From contig NZ_CASEXV010000027.1 of assembly GCF_949292005.1 (NCBI RefSeq), positions 1 through 45,079 of the forward strand: DNA of 45,079 nucleotides. Reading direction: 5' to 3'. The notes under the pieces are model-generated. The model worked only from the letters and a program-made list of their open reading frames with translations. It was not told the DNA's origin and searched no databases. This document shows, piece by piece, positions 33,913 to 45,079 of the stretch. Numbering within the stretch: the stretch's first letter is position 1; each line of letters starts with the position of its first letter. This stretch comes from an uncultured Bifidobacterium sp. (lineage in GTDB: Bacteria; Actinomycetota; Actinomycetes; Actinomycetales; Bifidobacteriaceae). The translations under genes and the position numbers were made by a program.

Positions 33913-35055
33913 ATGACTATTCGCGTGGCGATCGCCGGAGTCGGCAATTGCGCATCATCCCTTGTGCAGGGTGTCGAATATTACCGCGACACCGCGGATG
34001 ACGATAAGATCCCAGGGTTGATGCATAACAATTTTGGCGGATACCGTGTCAAGGATATCGAGTTCGTCGCGGCATTCGACGTTGACGCGCTTAAGGTCGG
34101 CAAAGACCTTTCCGAGGCCATCGCCGCGTCACAGAACAACACCATCAAGTTCGCGGACGTTCCTAATCTTGGTGTCGAGGTCCAGCGCGGTCCGACCTTC
34201 GACGGTCTGGGCGAGTACTACCGTCAGATGATCGAGGAGTCCCAGGAGGAGCCGGTCGACGTCGCCCAGGTCCTGCGTGACCGCAAGGTCGATGTGCTTG
34301 TCAGCTATCTTCCTGTCGGGTCCGAGAAGGCCGACAAATCCTATGCCACCGCGGCCATGGAGGCGGGATGCGCGTTCGTGAACTGCCTTCCGGTGTTCAT
34401 CGCGTCCGATCCCGAGTGGGCGCAGAAGTTCCGTGACGCCGGAGTCCCGATCATCGGCGACGACATCAAGAGCCAGGTTGGGGCGACGATCACGCACCGC
34501 GTCCTCGCCCGGCTGTTCGAGGATCGTGGAGTCCGCCTTGACCGCACCTATCAGCTCAACGTCGGCGGCAACATGGACTTCATGAACATGCTGCAGCGCT
34601 CGCGGCTTGAGTCGAAGAAGATTTCGAAGACGCGCGCGGTCACCTCCGTCGTTCCACACGAGATGGATCCGCATAACGTCCACATCGGACCGTCCGATTA
34701 CGTCGCATGGCTTGACGACCGCAAGTTCGCCTTCGTCCGTCTTGAGGGAACCACCTTCGGTGATGTCCCGCTGAACCTTGAGTACAAACTCGAGGTATGG
34801 GACTCTCCCAACTCCGCCGGGATCGTGATCGACGCGGTGCGCGCCGCGAAGATCGCCCTTGACCGCCATCTTTCGGGGCCGGTTCTCGCGCCGAGCTCAT
34901 ACTTCATGAAGTCGCCCGCCGTCCAGCATGAGGATGGGGAGGCCCGCCGTCTTGTTGAGAGCTTCATCACGGGTGACGTCGAGTCGAACGAGTCCCAGCT
35001 GGATGAGGATGTCGCGAAGGCGAAGGCCGATGGCAAGGATGTGTGGAGGGCCTGA
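33913..35055 (+). CDS. ino1: Inositol-3-phosphate synthase (actinobacterial Ino1)
   Basis: Converts glucose 6-phosphate to myo-inositol phosphate, the source of inositol lipids. The 380-aa protein has the NAD-binding start VAIAGVGNCASSLVQG, the LPVGSEKADKSYATAAMEAG stretch, NVGGNMDFMNML and SYFMKSPA of the short prokaryotic type. AGGAGGG lies 7 bp before the ATG at 33913; the open frame upstream is not family sequence. It is divergent from the PBP gene, with 190 bp of shared control region (33719-33912). No inositol-using gene is adjacent. Confidence 0.95.
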   Translation: MTIRVAIAGVGNCASSLVQGVEYYRDTADDDKIPGLMHNNFGGYRVKDIEFVAAFDVDALKVGKDLSEAIAASQNNTIKFADVPNLGVEVQRGPTFDGLGEYYRQMIEESQEEPVDVAQVLRDRKVDVLVSYLPVGSEKADKSYATAAMEAGCAFVNCLPVFIASDPEWAQKFRDAGVPIIGDDIKSQVGATITHRVLARLFEDRGVRLDRTYQLNVGGNMDFMNMLQRSRLESKKISKTRAVTSVVPHEMDPHNVHIGPSDYVAWLDDRKFAFVRLEGTTFGDVPLNLEYKLEVWDSPNSAGIVIDAVRAAKIALDRHLSGPVLAPSSYFMKSPAVQHEDGEARRLVESFITGDVESNESQLDEDVAKAKADGKDVWRA

Positions 35056-35210
35056 CCCTGTGGGGCCTGTGCGGGTTCCGATAGGGTTTCCACTGGTGTA
35101 GCGTCGGGGACCCTGGGATCCATCGGTCAGGTCCGGGAGCCGTTGATACTCTCCGCCCAATTGAGAGGCTCTTCGAGGTTCCCCTCCCATTTTCAGTCGG
35201 GTTTATGGCC

Positions 35211-35253
35211 GAAAGGGGCCGGTGACGCGTGCATTGCGTCACCGGCCCCTTTC
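35211..35253. terminator. Perfect 18-bp hairpin downstream of ino1
   Basis: GAAAGGGGCCGGTGACGC (35211-35228) pairs without mismatch to 35236-35253 around the 7-nt loop GTGCATT. Its base is AAAG/CTTT, giving short A- and T-runs on the two strands, so it could stop transcription from either side. It is 155 bp after the ino1 stop. Confidence 0.7.
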
Positions 35254-35381
35254 ATTGGGCGGATTTGGCCTTCGTTGGGCGGGTCCTGCGGATATCCCCA
35301 ATCAAGAACGGCATGATAGCGCCATTCTTTTTCTTACTTACCTGGTCGGCCCCGCCCAACGAACACGAAAAGCGCCCAATG
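35253..35381. repeat. Nested inverted repeat element
   Basis: The outer arms CATTGGGCG (35253-35261) and CGCCCAATG (35373-35381) are exact complements. After 9 unpaired bases on each side, TTCGTTGGGCGGG (35271-35283) and CCCGCCCAACGAA (35351-35363) are again exact. The 67-bp centre contains AAGAACGGC / GCCATTCTT (one mismatch) followed by TTTCTT, itself like a small terminator. It may be a miniature mobile element or a folded RNA; no transposase is near. Confidence 0.7.
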
Positions 35382-35451
35382 AGACTGGCGGGGCTTATCG
35401 GAGGGGGTATTGGGGGGGATCTTATTGAGGAGCAAGTGCTTTCCGATGAGC

Positions 35452-35503
35452 GCGGGGCAAAGTTGACAGCGGGACAAACATGTTCCCGCCCTTTTTGCCC
35501 CGC
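35452..35503. repeat. Second large imperfect hairpin in the ino1-glf gap
   Basis: GCGGGGCAAA (35452-35461) pairs with TTTGCCCCGC (35494-35503); inside, GCGGGA (35469-35474) pairs with TCCCGC (35484-35489). The internal loops are unequal. The position suggests a role at the end of the glf transcript, but there is no T-run. Confidence 0.6.
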
Positions 35504-35707
35504 TCGCCAGGAAGGGCTTGCCAGAAGCAGCGCGTCCGCACTCCGCTCCGTCACAGGGCTTTCGTCAGGAGTGGCTCGTCACACAGCGGTTCCCACACAG
35601 CGCTTGTAACCTGCTCCCCACATATGCTCCCCACGCCGCGCTCGTCAACTCAGCTACCCACATCTCGCTCGATTTGGCTCGAGAGCGAATCGGTGCCGCG
35701 CGTTGAA

Positions 35708-36892
35708 TCAGTCCTGCCCGGAATCGCCCTCATCTTTGGCCAGAAGAGCCGCCACCTGATGCTCATAGGCGTTCAAGGCCGATCCGATGACGTTGTGCAT
35801 GTCGTAATAGGCGTAGGTTCCCAGACGGCCGCCGAACACCACACCGGGCTCTCCCTTAGCCTTGGCCGAGTACTTCTGGTAGAGGGCCTTGTCCTCGGCG
35901 GTGTTGACGGGATAATAGGGTTCGTCGTCCCTTGTCGCGAAGCGGCTGTATTCCTCCCACACGACGGTTTTCTCGGGGTTCTGGGAATCCCTGCGTTCGG
36001 GATTGAAGTTCTTGAACTCGATCGCCCGCGTGTAGGGGACATCGGAGTCGGCGAAGTTCATGACCGGGCATCCAAAATGGTCGCCCTCGTCGTAGCGGAT
36101 CTCCGTGAAATCGACCGTCCTCCATTTGAGCTCGCCCAGCTCGTAGTCGAAGTACCGATCCACCGGGCCCGTGTAGACGACCGGTACCTTGCCCACGAGG
36201 TTGCGGCGGTTCAACGGCTGCGTCTCGTCAAAGAAGTCGGTGTTGAGCGTCACGTGGATGCGCGGGTCGTCGATCATCCGCTCCATCCAGGCGGTGTACC
36301 CATCCTTGGGCAATCCCTCCCATGTGTCGCGGAAGTAGCGGTTGTCGTAGGTGAGACGCACGGGAAGGCGGCGGATGATGCTTGCGGGAAGCTCGCTGGG
36401 ATCGGTCTGCCACTGCTTGGCCGTGTAGTTTTTGATGAACGCCTCGTACAGAGGCCGACCGATGAGGCTGATGCCCTTGTCATTGAGGTTCTCGGGATCG
36501 GTTCCGGCAAGCTCGCCCGCCTGCTCGTCGATGAGCGCCTTGGCCTGCGCGGGCGTGTAGTGCGCGTGGAAGAACTGGTTGATCGTTCCCAGATTGATGG
36601 GGAGCGGATAAACCTCGCCGTCATGCGTCGTGTAGACGCGATGGACATAGTCGGTGAACTCGGTGAAGCGGTTCACGTATTCCCATACCGTCGGGTTTGA
36701 GGTGTGGAAGAGGTGCGCGCCGTATTTGTGGATCTCGGCCCCGGTTTCCTCGTCCATATACGAATAGGCGTTCCCACCGATATGGTCGCGCACGTCGATG
36801 ATCTCCACCCGGGCTCCCGCGCGTTCGGCGGCTTGTTGTGCGATGGTAAGTCCGAAAAGACCCGCGCCGACGATTACCAGATCCGCATCCAT
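35708..36892 (-). CDS. glf: UDP-galactopyranose mutase
   Basis: Flavoenzyme that converts UDP-galactopyranose to UDP-galactofuranose, the donor for galactofuranose in cell-surface glycans. The 394-aa protein has the FAD-binding start DLVIVGAGLFGLTIAQQAAE with EIIDVRDHIGGNAYSY, and the later LGTYAYYDMHNVIG segment. ATG 36892 has GGGAGGAA 9 bp upstream; the extra frame before it is not family sequence. No glycosyltransferase lies next to it, so the glycan locus is elsewhere. Confidence 0.96.
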   Translation of the reverse strand: MDADLVIVGAGLFGLTIAQQAAERAGARVEIIDVRDHIGGNAYSYMDEETGAEIHKYGAHLFHTSNPTVWEYVNRFTEFTDYVHRVYTTHDGEVYPLPINLGTINQFFHAHYTPAQAKALIDEQAGELAGTDPENLNDKGISLIGRPLYEAFIKNYTAKQWQTDPSELPASIIRRLPVRLTYDNRYFRDTWEGLPKDGYTAWMERMIDDPRIHVTLNTDFFDETQPLNRRNLVGKVPVVYTGPVDRYFDYELGELKWRTVDFTEIRYDEGDHFGCPVMNFADSDVPYTRAIEFKNFNPERRDSQNPEKTVVWEEYSRFATRDDEPYYPVNTAEDKALYQKYSAKAKGEPGVVFGGRLGTYAYYDMHNVIGSALNAYEHQVAALLAKDEGDSGQD

Positions 36893-37148
36893 GACGTTGT
36901 GTTCCTCCCGCTGTCGTCGGGGTGGTGGCAATATTGGGATCCCCCGAGTCAATCATTTTTGTCGGTGCCGCGGCGATCCCTGGTCGCCATCGCGCGGTTC
37001 GCCTCCACAATCATGGTACCCGTGGACGTCCGGGGTGGGAATTTCCGGGCATGGCGTGAGATGTGCGCCGGTATGTGAGGATGAGTGCGGATGAATATGG
37101 GGATGCGCGCGGAGGCACGGTGGGTGGGGAATGATGTTACACTGGTGT
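36893..37148. other. Gene-free stretch, glf to SRP RNA
   Basis: About 255 bp with the glf ribosome-binding site at the left end and, at the right, a TACACT (37138-37143) that fits a -10 element for the SRP RNA. No gene or other element was recognised. Confidence 0.5.
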
Positions 37149-37236
37149 TCGCCTCCGTACGGCGTTATGTCGCCCAATCCCCCCAGGGCAGGAATGCAGC
37201 AAGGGTAAGCGGCCTCTGACGGGTGTGCGGGGGTTT
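37149..37236 (+). ncRNA. ffs: Signal recognition particle RNA (small bacterial type)
   Basis: RNA core of the SRP, which binds Ffh and targets nascent membrane proteins. The Ffh-binding apical loop is recognisable: GCA-GGAA-TGC followed by AGCA and AAGGGTAAGC (37187-37210). The base stem pairs CCTCCGTAC (37152-37160) with GTGCGGGGG (37225-37233), and CTGACGGGTGTGCGGGG matches the 3' part of other 4.5S RNAs. A TACACT lies 6 bp upstream of the predicted start. Exact ends are estimates. Confidence 0.88.
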
Positions 37237-37373
37237 CTCATGTCTGGCCGGATTCCGCGCCACAGCCGTGGGACGCGGCCGATTCGGCCCGTGGGAACGA
37301 TTGTGTGATTATTTCGATTGGGCATGTCACGTCGGGCGGTGTTCGCGGCATCGACGCTCTACAGTCGACAATT

Positions 37374-38477
37374 ATGACCTCAGATATTCCTTCGCCGACG
37401 CCCCGCACGCCGTCATCCGATGGCCACGCGATTCGAATCCTTGTTGACGACTACCCGGAGGACGGTTCCAAGTCCGCGTCCTCCAAGTCCGATGAACCGA
37501 AGAACGCCGACCGCGGTGACTCTCCCGCCGAGCTGGACGTGGAGGGGGGACTGGCGCGGATCGACCCTCTGATGGTCAAGCCGCGTCGGTCCTCGGTCGT
37601 TCTGTGCCTTGTTCTCGCTGCTCTGCTTGTCTTCGCCGCGGGGGCGGCGTGGTGGCTGGCGGTTCGAACGGTTGACGGACAGTCCTATGAGGATATGGTC
37701 TGGCAGTATTTTCCCTCGATGGCTTATGGTCCGGTGGAACATGTGTCGGATGTCTTCACCAATTCCGCGGTGGTCATCGCCATGACGGTGGTGATTGGCG
37801 TGGCCGCGGCGGCAATCACCATTGTGCGCAGGAGATGGCGGCTTGTCTTCCAGATGCTCTTCGTGGCGGGTCTGTGCTACGCGGCCACATGGCTTAAGCC
37901 GCTTCTTCCCCGTGAGGCTTTGATCCACACGGTGTCGCGGCAGGCGAATTCGGCTCCCTCGGGCCATACGATGATGATGGCCGCGGCGGTGATGATTCTT
38001 CTTCTTGCCGTTCCCCGGCGTTGGAGGGCTGTCACGGCAATCGCCGCGGTGGCTTTGTCCTCGGCTGTCGGCTTGTCCGTCATGATGGGTCAGTGGCATA
38101 GACCGGTGGATGTCGTCATGTCGATTCTCATCGCCGCGGCGATTGCGTTGCTGGCGCTCGCGTTCACAAGGCGTTCGGGAATGGACGCCCCGGGGGATCG
38201 TGCCAGCACTCCCTCGATCCAAGTTGTGGGTTCAGTGCTGATCACAGCTGGCGTGATGGCGGTTTTGTATGGCGTCTATGTGATATGGCAAATATATCCC
38301 GGACTTGATGTGTCTGCCCGGTGGGCGCGGGCCGCCGCGGTGTTGTCCGCCCAGGTCCTTGTATGCGGGACGGCGATTCTCTGCTGCGGAATCGTTGTGG
38401 TGATGAGGCAGCTCGTGGCCAGTCCTCTCACGCGGCTGGGAGTGATAGGGGCTCCTCCCTCCCCTCCGAAAAGCTGA
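37374..38477 (+). CDS. PAP2-family membrane phosphatase
   Basis: Integral membrane phosphatase of the type 2 phosphatidic acid phosphatase superfamily. The 367-aa protein has about 70 polar, probably cytoplasmic residues, then about seven membrane segments. Superfamily motifs are visible as K-P-(L2)-PRE (LKPLLPRE), APSGHT and a final GQWHRPVDVV. Undecaprenyl-pyrophosphate, phosphatidate and other lipid phosphates are all possible substrates. I chose ATG 37374; the upstream frame would start inside the promoter region and has no support. Confidence 0.87.
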   Translation: MTSDIPSPTPRTPSSDGHAIRILVDDYPEDGSKSASSKSDEPKNADRGDSPAELDVEGGLARIDPLMVKPRRSSVVLCLVLAALLVFAAGAAWWLAVRTVDGQSYEDMVWQYFPSMAYGPVEHVSDVFTNSAVVIAMTVVIGVAAAAITIVRRRWRLVFQMLFVAGLCYAATWLKPLLPREALIHTVSRQANSAPSGHTMMMAAAVMILLLAVPRRWRAVTAIAAVALSSAVGLSVMMGQWHRPVDVVMSILIAAAIALLALAFTRRSGMDAPGDRASTPSIQVVGSVLITAGVMAVLYGVYVIWQIYPGLDVSARWARAAAVLSAQVLVCGTAILCCGIVVVMRQLVASPLTRLGVIGAPPSPPKS

Positions 38478-38533
38478 GACATGGAGTGCCGCTGAGACAT
38501 GGAGCGGCGAGGATGGTGGAGCGGCGAGGATGG
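38473..38533. repeat. Two adjacent tandem duplications
   Basis: GCTGAGACATGGAG occurs at 38473-38486 and 38491-38504 (period 18). TGGAGCGGCGAGGATGG occurs at 38500-38516 and 38517-38533 (period 17, head to tail). The first copy contains the PAP2 stop codon. The remaining 225 bp to topA hold no gene that I can support. Confidence 0.8.
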
Positions 38534-38758
38534 CGAGATGGCGCGGATGTCCGGGTTCGCGGCTTGGGCCGTTACCACGTATGTGGAGGTGTGATGCGCG
38601 GCATGGGTGGTGCGCTGCAAAGGAGTGGACGGAGGAACGCGAATATGCGGTCTCATATGGGGGTCCTCCGTCCTCAGAATGGCCTCGTCGGCGTAGTTGA
38701 CGATGGGCAATGAGTATGATTGCGTGCGAAAAGGGGACCAAGCCTAAGGAGTGAGTCA

Positions 38759-41754
<2,996 letters not shown>

Positions 41755-41758
<4 letters not shown>

Positions 41759-42396
41759 GCGGATTGTTTCTGTCCTTTGAGGGCATCGACGGAGTGGGCA
41801 AAAGCACCCAGGTCGAGCTGCTGCGTGAATATCTGCACGATCGTGGTCGTGAGGTTGTGGTCACACGCGAACCCGGTGGCACTCCGATGGGTCGGGAGCT
41901 GCGGTCGCTGTTGCTGGAGGGAAGCCCCGATGGCGCCGAGATTAGCCCGCGGGCGGAGGCCTTAATGTTCGCGGCGGACAGGGCGCAACATGTGCATCAG
42001 GTCATCCGCCCGGCGTTGTCTCGTGGCGCTGTCGTCATATCCGACCGATACATCGACTCGTCCCTCGCATATCAGGCCGGTGGCAGGGAGCTGACGGTGG
42101 AGGAGGTGCGCTCGCTGAGCATGTGGGCGACCGCGGAACTGCTTCCGACGAGGACCTACCTGTTGGACCTGGACCCCCGTGAGGCGTTGGATAGGGTTGG
42201 ACGGGAAAGGGACCGCATGGAATCGGCAGGCGAGGGATTCCGCAGACGCACGCGTGATGAGTTCCTCGATCTTGCCCGTGCCGACGCGACGAGGTTCATG
42301 GTGGTGGATGCCGCGGAGACGGTGGATCAGGTGGCGGCGCGGATACGCGCCGATATCGATCGATTGGTGGATTCGGCGAACGGGATGTCCGCATGA
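41755..42396 (+). CDS. tmk: Thymidylate kinase
   Basis: Phosphorylates dTMP to dTDP. The 213-aa protein has the P-loop FEGIDGVGKSTQ at about 7-18, REPGGTPMG and DRYIDSSLAYQ. It starts by ATGA overlap with topA and ends by ATGA overlap with holB. The lid region (RRTRDEF) is basic, as expected. Confidence 0.97.
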
Positions 42397-43562
42397 GTGT
42401 GTGGGATTCGATTGTCGGGCAGGAACGGGCCGTTCGCATGCTGTCGGCCGTGGTCGCCGGGGATCCGTCAGGCATAGCCCAGTCCTGGCTTATCTGTGGA
42501 CCTCCAGGGTCGGGTCGGTCCAATATCGCCAGGGCCTTCGCCGCCGCGTTGGAGAGCCCGGACGGAGGTCTCTCCTCCGAGCCGACGCGTCAGACCCAAC
42601 AGGTTCTGGCGGGAACGCATCCGGATGTCACCGTGCTGGCCACGAACAAGGTCACGATCGGCATCGATGACGTCCGCGATCTGATAGGCCTTAGCGAGCA
42701 GAATCCGTCGACCGCTCCGTGGCGGATAATCATCATCGAGGATGTTGACCGGATGCTGGAGCGGACCACCAACGTGCTGCTTAAGGAAATCGAGGAGCCG
42801 GCCGAACGGACGATCTGGCTGTTGTGCGCTCCCAGCGCCCAGGATGTCCTGCCGACCATCCGTTCGCGCACCCGACTGGTGAATCTGACGGTTCCGGCTT
42901 TGTCCCATGTGGCGGCATTCCTCCGATCGCAGGATGTGGATGCCGATCTGGCAGCCAGATGCGCCCGTCTGTCCGAAGGGCATATAGGTGTCGCATCGCT
43001 ATATGCGCGGGATGATATGGCGCGGCATGGCCGCGATGAGCTGGTGGTGGGAGTGCTGGGGTTGAGGCGCGCATCCGATGCTGTCGTTCTGGCCTCGCGT
43101 CTGGTCAGCGAGGCCTCGCGGCAGGCCGAGCACGAGGTGGAGCGTCTGATTGCCGCAGAGGAGTCGGAATTCCGACGGATCAACGGTCTTGCCGAGGGGG
43201 ATAGGATACCTGCGTCCATCAGGTCGTCATTCAATGCGATCGGCAAGAAGGATGAGGTCCGCAGACGGATCACGCGATTGAGCCGTGACGTGCTGGACAG
43301 GGCTTTGACATCCATCGCCAGTGTCTATCGTGATGTCGCGGTGCTGCAGAACTCCGCGCAGGATGATGCGGGGCTCGTCAACCTTGAAAACAGGGATGCC
43401 ATCATCGGCATGTCCGTGGAGATGGATCGTTCCGAGGCGATAGAGGCGTCCGAGGAGATTGAGAGGGCACGCGGCCGGCTTGCCGGGAACGGCAATCCCA
43501 CATTGGTGTTCGAGGCGCTTTTCTGCTCTTTCGCCATGCTTCGGCGGTCTGGAGGCCGTTGA
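42393..43562 (+). CDS. holB: DNA polymerase III delta' subunit
   Basis: Clamp-loader subunit that works with the DnaX product. The 389-aa protein resembles the AAA+ fold of delta', with GPPGSGRSN in the Walker A position, where Arg replaces the usual Lys: consistent with a subunit that does not hydrolyse ATP. The later IIEDVDRMLERTTNVLLKEIEEP and RSRTRLVNL are family-typical. Start and tmk stop share ATGA. It converges on the LacI-family gene, with 38 bp between stops. Confidence 0.93.
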   Translation: MSVWDSIVGQERAVRMLSAVVAGDPSGIAQSWLICGPPGSGRSNIARAFAAALESPDGGLSSEPTRQTQQVLAGTHPDVTVLATNKVTIGIDDVRDLIGLSEQNPSTAPWRIIIIEDVDRMLERTTNVLLKEIEEPAERTIWLLCAPSAQDVLPTIRSRTRLVNLTVPALSHVAAFLRSQDVDADLAARCARLSEGHIGVASLYARDDMARHGRDELVVGVLGLRRASDAVVLASRLVSEASRQAEHEVERLIAAEESEFRRINGLAEGDRIPASIRSSFNAIGKKDEVRRRITRLSRDVLDRALTSIASVYRDVAVLQNSAQDDAGLVNLENRDAIIGMSVEMDRSEAIEASEEIERARGRLAGNGNPTLVFEALFCSFAMLRRSGGR

Positions 43563-43600
43563 CCGTCTCGGCGGTGGCGGGTTCGGTCTGGCGGATCGAC

Positions 43601-44638
43601 TCAGCTGGCCTGAACGAGGCCTGATACGAATGACATCGGGACTGCGTGGCGTTGCGGGACATGGACGCGCTCGGGAGAGTCCTTGCGGGCGAGGGATGTC
43701 AGTGCGGTGGCCATCGCGGTGGCCATCGCCATGAAGTCGGGACGAAGAAGGGCGATTCTTTCGTCGATTCCGGCGTGTGTCGGATGGTCGTCTATGGCGA
43801 CGATCGGTGTCGATATGTCGTGAAGGGAATCCAGCGCGAGACGGGCCCCGCTGGCGACTTGGGCGTCGACGCATATCAGGGAATCCGGAGCATCCGACGT
43901 TCGAGTCATGAGCCGCAGGGCATCGGCGTATCCGCGGGCCGCGGTTCGCGGTCCCAGAAGAACCCATTCGGGTCGTGTCGTCTGATTGACGACGTGCGTC
44001 GATTCCTCGAAGGCGATAAGATACGACGCGTCGCGTAGGGGATTGCTCGATCCGAAATTCGGGGCGGCCCCCAGAAACGCCGTTCTGTGGGCCCCATGAG
44101 AGGCAAGATGCGTGACCGCGATGTCCATCGTCGAGTTCTGGTCGATGAACACACAGGGAAGGTCGGCGTTGATGGCATGCGGACTGACCACGATGTCGAC
44201 TATGGAGGAATTCAGAGGTGGTTGAGACGATGGGCAAGAGGCCGGAAGCAGGATTCGACCCTCAATGCCATACGGATGGGAACGTCTTTGGATGGATGAA
44301 TCGTCGCGACGGGCGTGGCCCGAATCGTCGAGCAACGTCGTGAGGACTCGTTTCCCGCAACTTGAGGCCACGGCGATGACGTTCGGAAGGAGTGAGCAGG
44401 AGAAGCCGTCGGTGGGATCTGCCATCGCCATCTCCCACGTGTTCGTGGATTCGCCGCGTAGCGCGCTGGCCGCGTCGTTGACATGATAACGGAGATCGTT
44501 CGCCGCCTGTCGAACGCGTCTGTCGATTTCATCGTCCTTGGATCGCCGACCGGACAAAACCCTCGAAACGGTGGCCGTCGACACTTTCGCGAGGGCGGCC
44601 ACGTCGATGATGGTCGCGATCCGAGGAGATGAGGACAT
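43601..44638 (-). CDS. LacI-family transcriptional regulator
   Basis: DNA-binding repressor with a periplasmic-binding-like sugar sensor domain. The 345-aa protein has the LacI helix-turn-helix IIDVAALAKVSTATVSRVLS at about 10-29 and the hinge region DAASALRG; the sensor domain follows from about residue 65. It starts 9 bp after the ptsH stop on the same strand, so the two are probably cotranscribed and it may control ptsH and itself. The effector is not deducible; the AAACGTTT palindrome at 45036-45043 is a candidate operator. Confidence 0.92.
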   Translation of the reverse strand: MSSSPRIATIIDVAALAKVSTATVSRVLSGRRSKDDEIDRRVRQAANDLRYHVNDAASALRGESTNTWEMAMADPTDGFSCSLLPNVIAVASSCGKRVLTTLLDDSGHARRDDSSIQRRSHPYGIEGRILLPASCPSSQPPLNSSIVDIVVSPHAINADLPCVFIDQNSTMDIAVTHLASHGAHRTAFLGAAPNFGSSNPLRDASYLIAFEESTHVVNQTTRPEWVLLGPRTAARGYADALRLMTRTSDAPDSLICVDAQVASGARLALDSLHDISTPIVAIDDHPTHAGIDERIALLRPDFMAMATAMATALTSLARKDSPERVHVPQRHAVPMSFVSGLVQAS

Positions 44639-44647
44639 GATGGGACG

Positions 44648-44917
44648 CTATTCGCCCTTGGTGAGTGTGGCGATAAGGGAATCGGCGACGGCGTCGGAGT
44701 CGGCGCCATTCACGATGATCTCGACGGTGTCGCCCCCCTTGACTCCCAGACCCATGATGGACAGGATGCTTGATGCGTTGACGCCGGGGGTTCCGGGCTC
44801 CTTCGAGATGGTGACGGAACAGCCCGAGGCGGCTACGGCCTGCGAGAACTCGGCCGCGGGGCGTGCGTGAATCCCGACGGGATCGGTGATGGTGGTCGTG
44901 CGTGTGGCGGTGGACAT
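44648..44917 (-). CDS. ptsH: Phosphocarrier protein HPr
   Basis: Phosphate carrier between enzyme I and sugar-specific EIIA proteins of the PTS. The 89-aa protein has the active His17 in DPVGIHARPA and the regulatory serine region NASSILSIMGLGV (Ser49/Ser50, aligned to Ser46 of Bacillus HPr). ATG 44917 has AAGGAGAG upstream; the frame beyond it is not HPr. The usual partner ptsI is not downstream; a LacI-family regulator takes that place. ptsI may lie beyond the window. Confidence 0.95.
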   Translation of the reverse strand: MSTATRTTTITDPVGIHARPAAEFSQAVAASGCSVTISKEPGTPGVNASSILSIMGLGVKGGDTVEIIVNGADSDAVADSLIATLTKGE

Positions 44918-45033
44918 GGGACTCTCCTTCGCGTCATGTGGCGTTTCCGTATGGAATGCCGGACGGCGTCCCGACACGGTCGCCACGGGGGTGGACAACG
45001 TGACCCAGCATACCATCGGACGGGCGACTTGCA

Positions 45034-45056
45034 GCAAACGTTTACCGTTGCTGCGA
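45034..45056. promoter_or_regulatory. LacI-type operator-like palindrome upstream of ptsH
   Basis: AAACGTTT (45036-45043) is a perfect palindrome with a central CG, the hallmark of LacI-family operators, inside GCAAACGTTTAC. A second, overlapping inverted repeat pairs CAGCAA (45032-45037) with TTGCTG (45048-45053). It lies about 117 bp before the ptsH start and near the window edge, so it could also control a divergent gene outside. Confidence 0.55.
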
Positions 45057-45079
45057 CAATGGTCACTGTGTACACTTAA

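Larger units (their letters stand above)
35056..35707. other. 652-bp gene-free region between ino1 and glf
   Basis: Convergent intergenic region with no convincing gene: the frames that cross it are short and lack family similarity. It holds the 18-bp perfect hairpin at 35211-35253, the nested inverted repeat at 35253-35381 and a third hairpin at 35452-35503. The segment 35580-35700 contains several CCCCACA/CTCGTCA-like short words but no clear repeat unit. Confidence 0.7.

Noticed and set aside
35222..35609. Short plus-strand frames in the ino1-glf gap
   Set aside because: They run through the inverted repeats, have no ribosome-binding site and show no protein-like composition.

Overview
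The window is a continuous, GC-rich (about 60 %, by eye) stretch of chromosome carrying mostly housekeeping genes, with no tRNA or rRNA genes, CRISPR array, insertion sequence or prophage gene that I could recognise. The gene set and order point to an actinobacterium of the Bifidobacterium type. The pointers are amtB-glnB-glnD, ppk next to a MutT1-like NUDIX/histidine-phosphatase protein, an actinobacterial Tad/Flp pilus cluster with a DUF4244-type pilin, a split aspartokinase, the long actinobacterial LeuA, a DUF5701 protein, a TopA with a Lys/Ala-rich tail instead of zinc ribbons, and UDP-galactopyranose mutase. The species assignment is inference from family knowledge; no search was run.

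Layout. 1-3.7 kb: nitrogen assimilation (ammonium channel, PII, PII nucleotidyltransferase without ACT domains), overlapping tail-to-tail with a MATE exporter. 5.1-5.4 kb: a gene-free region with four DnaA-box-like nonamers in front of dnaB. 5.4-8.9 kb: dnaB, then murT-gatD (amidation of lipid II). 9-12 kb: a phasin-like small protein, an ABC1/UbiB-family kinase-like protein and a membrane-anchored phosphodiesterase. 12-17.2 kb (minus strand): upp, then the ppk-mutT1-hypothetical group. 17.4-17.6 kb: a probable stand-alone structured small RNA with its own promoter and terminator. 17.8-22.3 kb: Tad pilus locus (CpaE/Ssd-like, TadA, TadB, TadC, Flp pilin, two TadE-like proteins). 22.3-28.3 kb: dnaX-recR, then aspartokinase as separate catalytic and ACT-domain genes, and asd. 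28.4-31.2 kb: DUF5701 and leuA. 31.4-37 kb: bifunctional penicillin-binding protein, inositol-phosphate synthase, a 650-bp non-coding region full of inverted repeats, and glf. 37.1-38.5 kb: SRP RNA and a PAP2 phosphatase. 38.8-43.6 kb: topA-tmk-holB, translationally coupled. 43.6-45 kb (minus): ptsH followed by a LacI-family regulator, with an operator-like palindrome upstream.

Functional themes are nitrogen sensing, replication and repair (dnaB, dnaX, recR, topA, holB), envelope building (murT/gatD, PBP, glf, ino1, PAP2, Tad pilus) and aspartate-family/leucine biosynthesis. The least explained elements are the small RNA at 17450-17617, the nested inverted repeats at 35211-35503, the DnaA-box cluster at dnaB and the phasin/UbiB pair.
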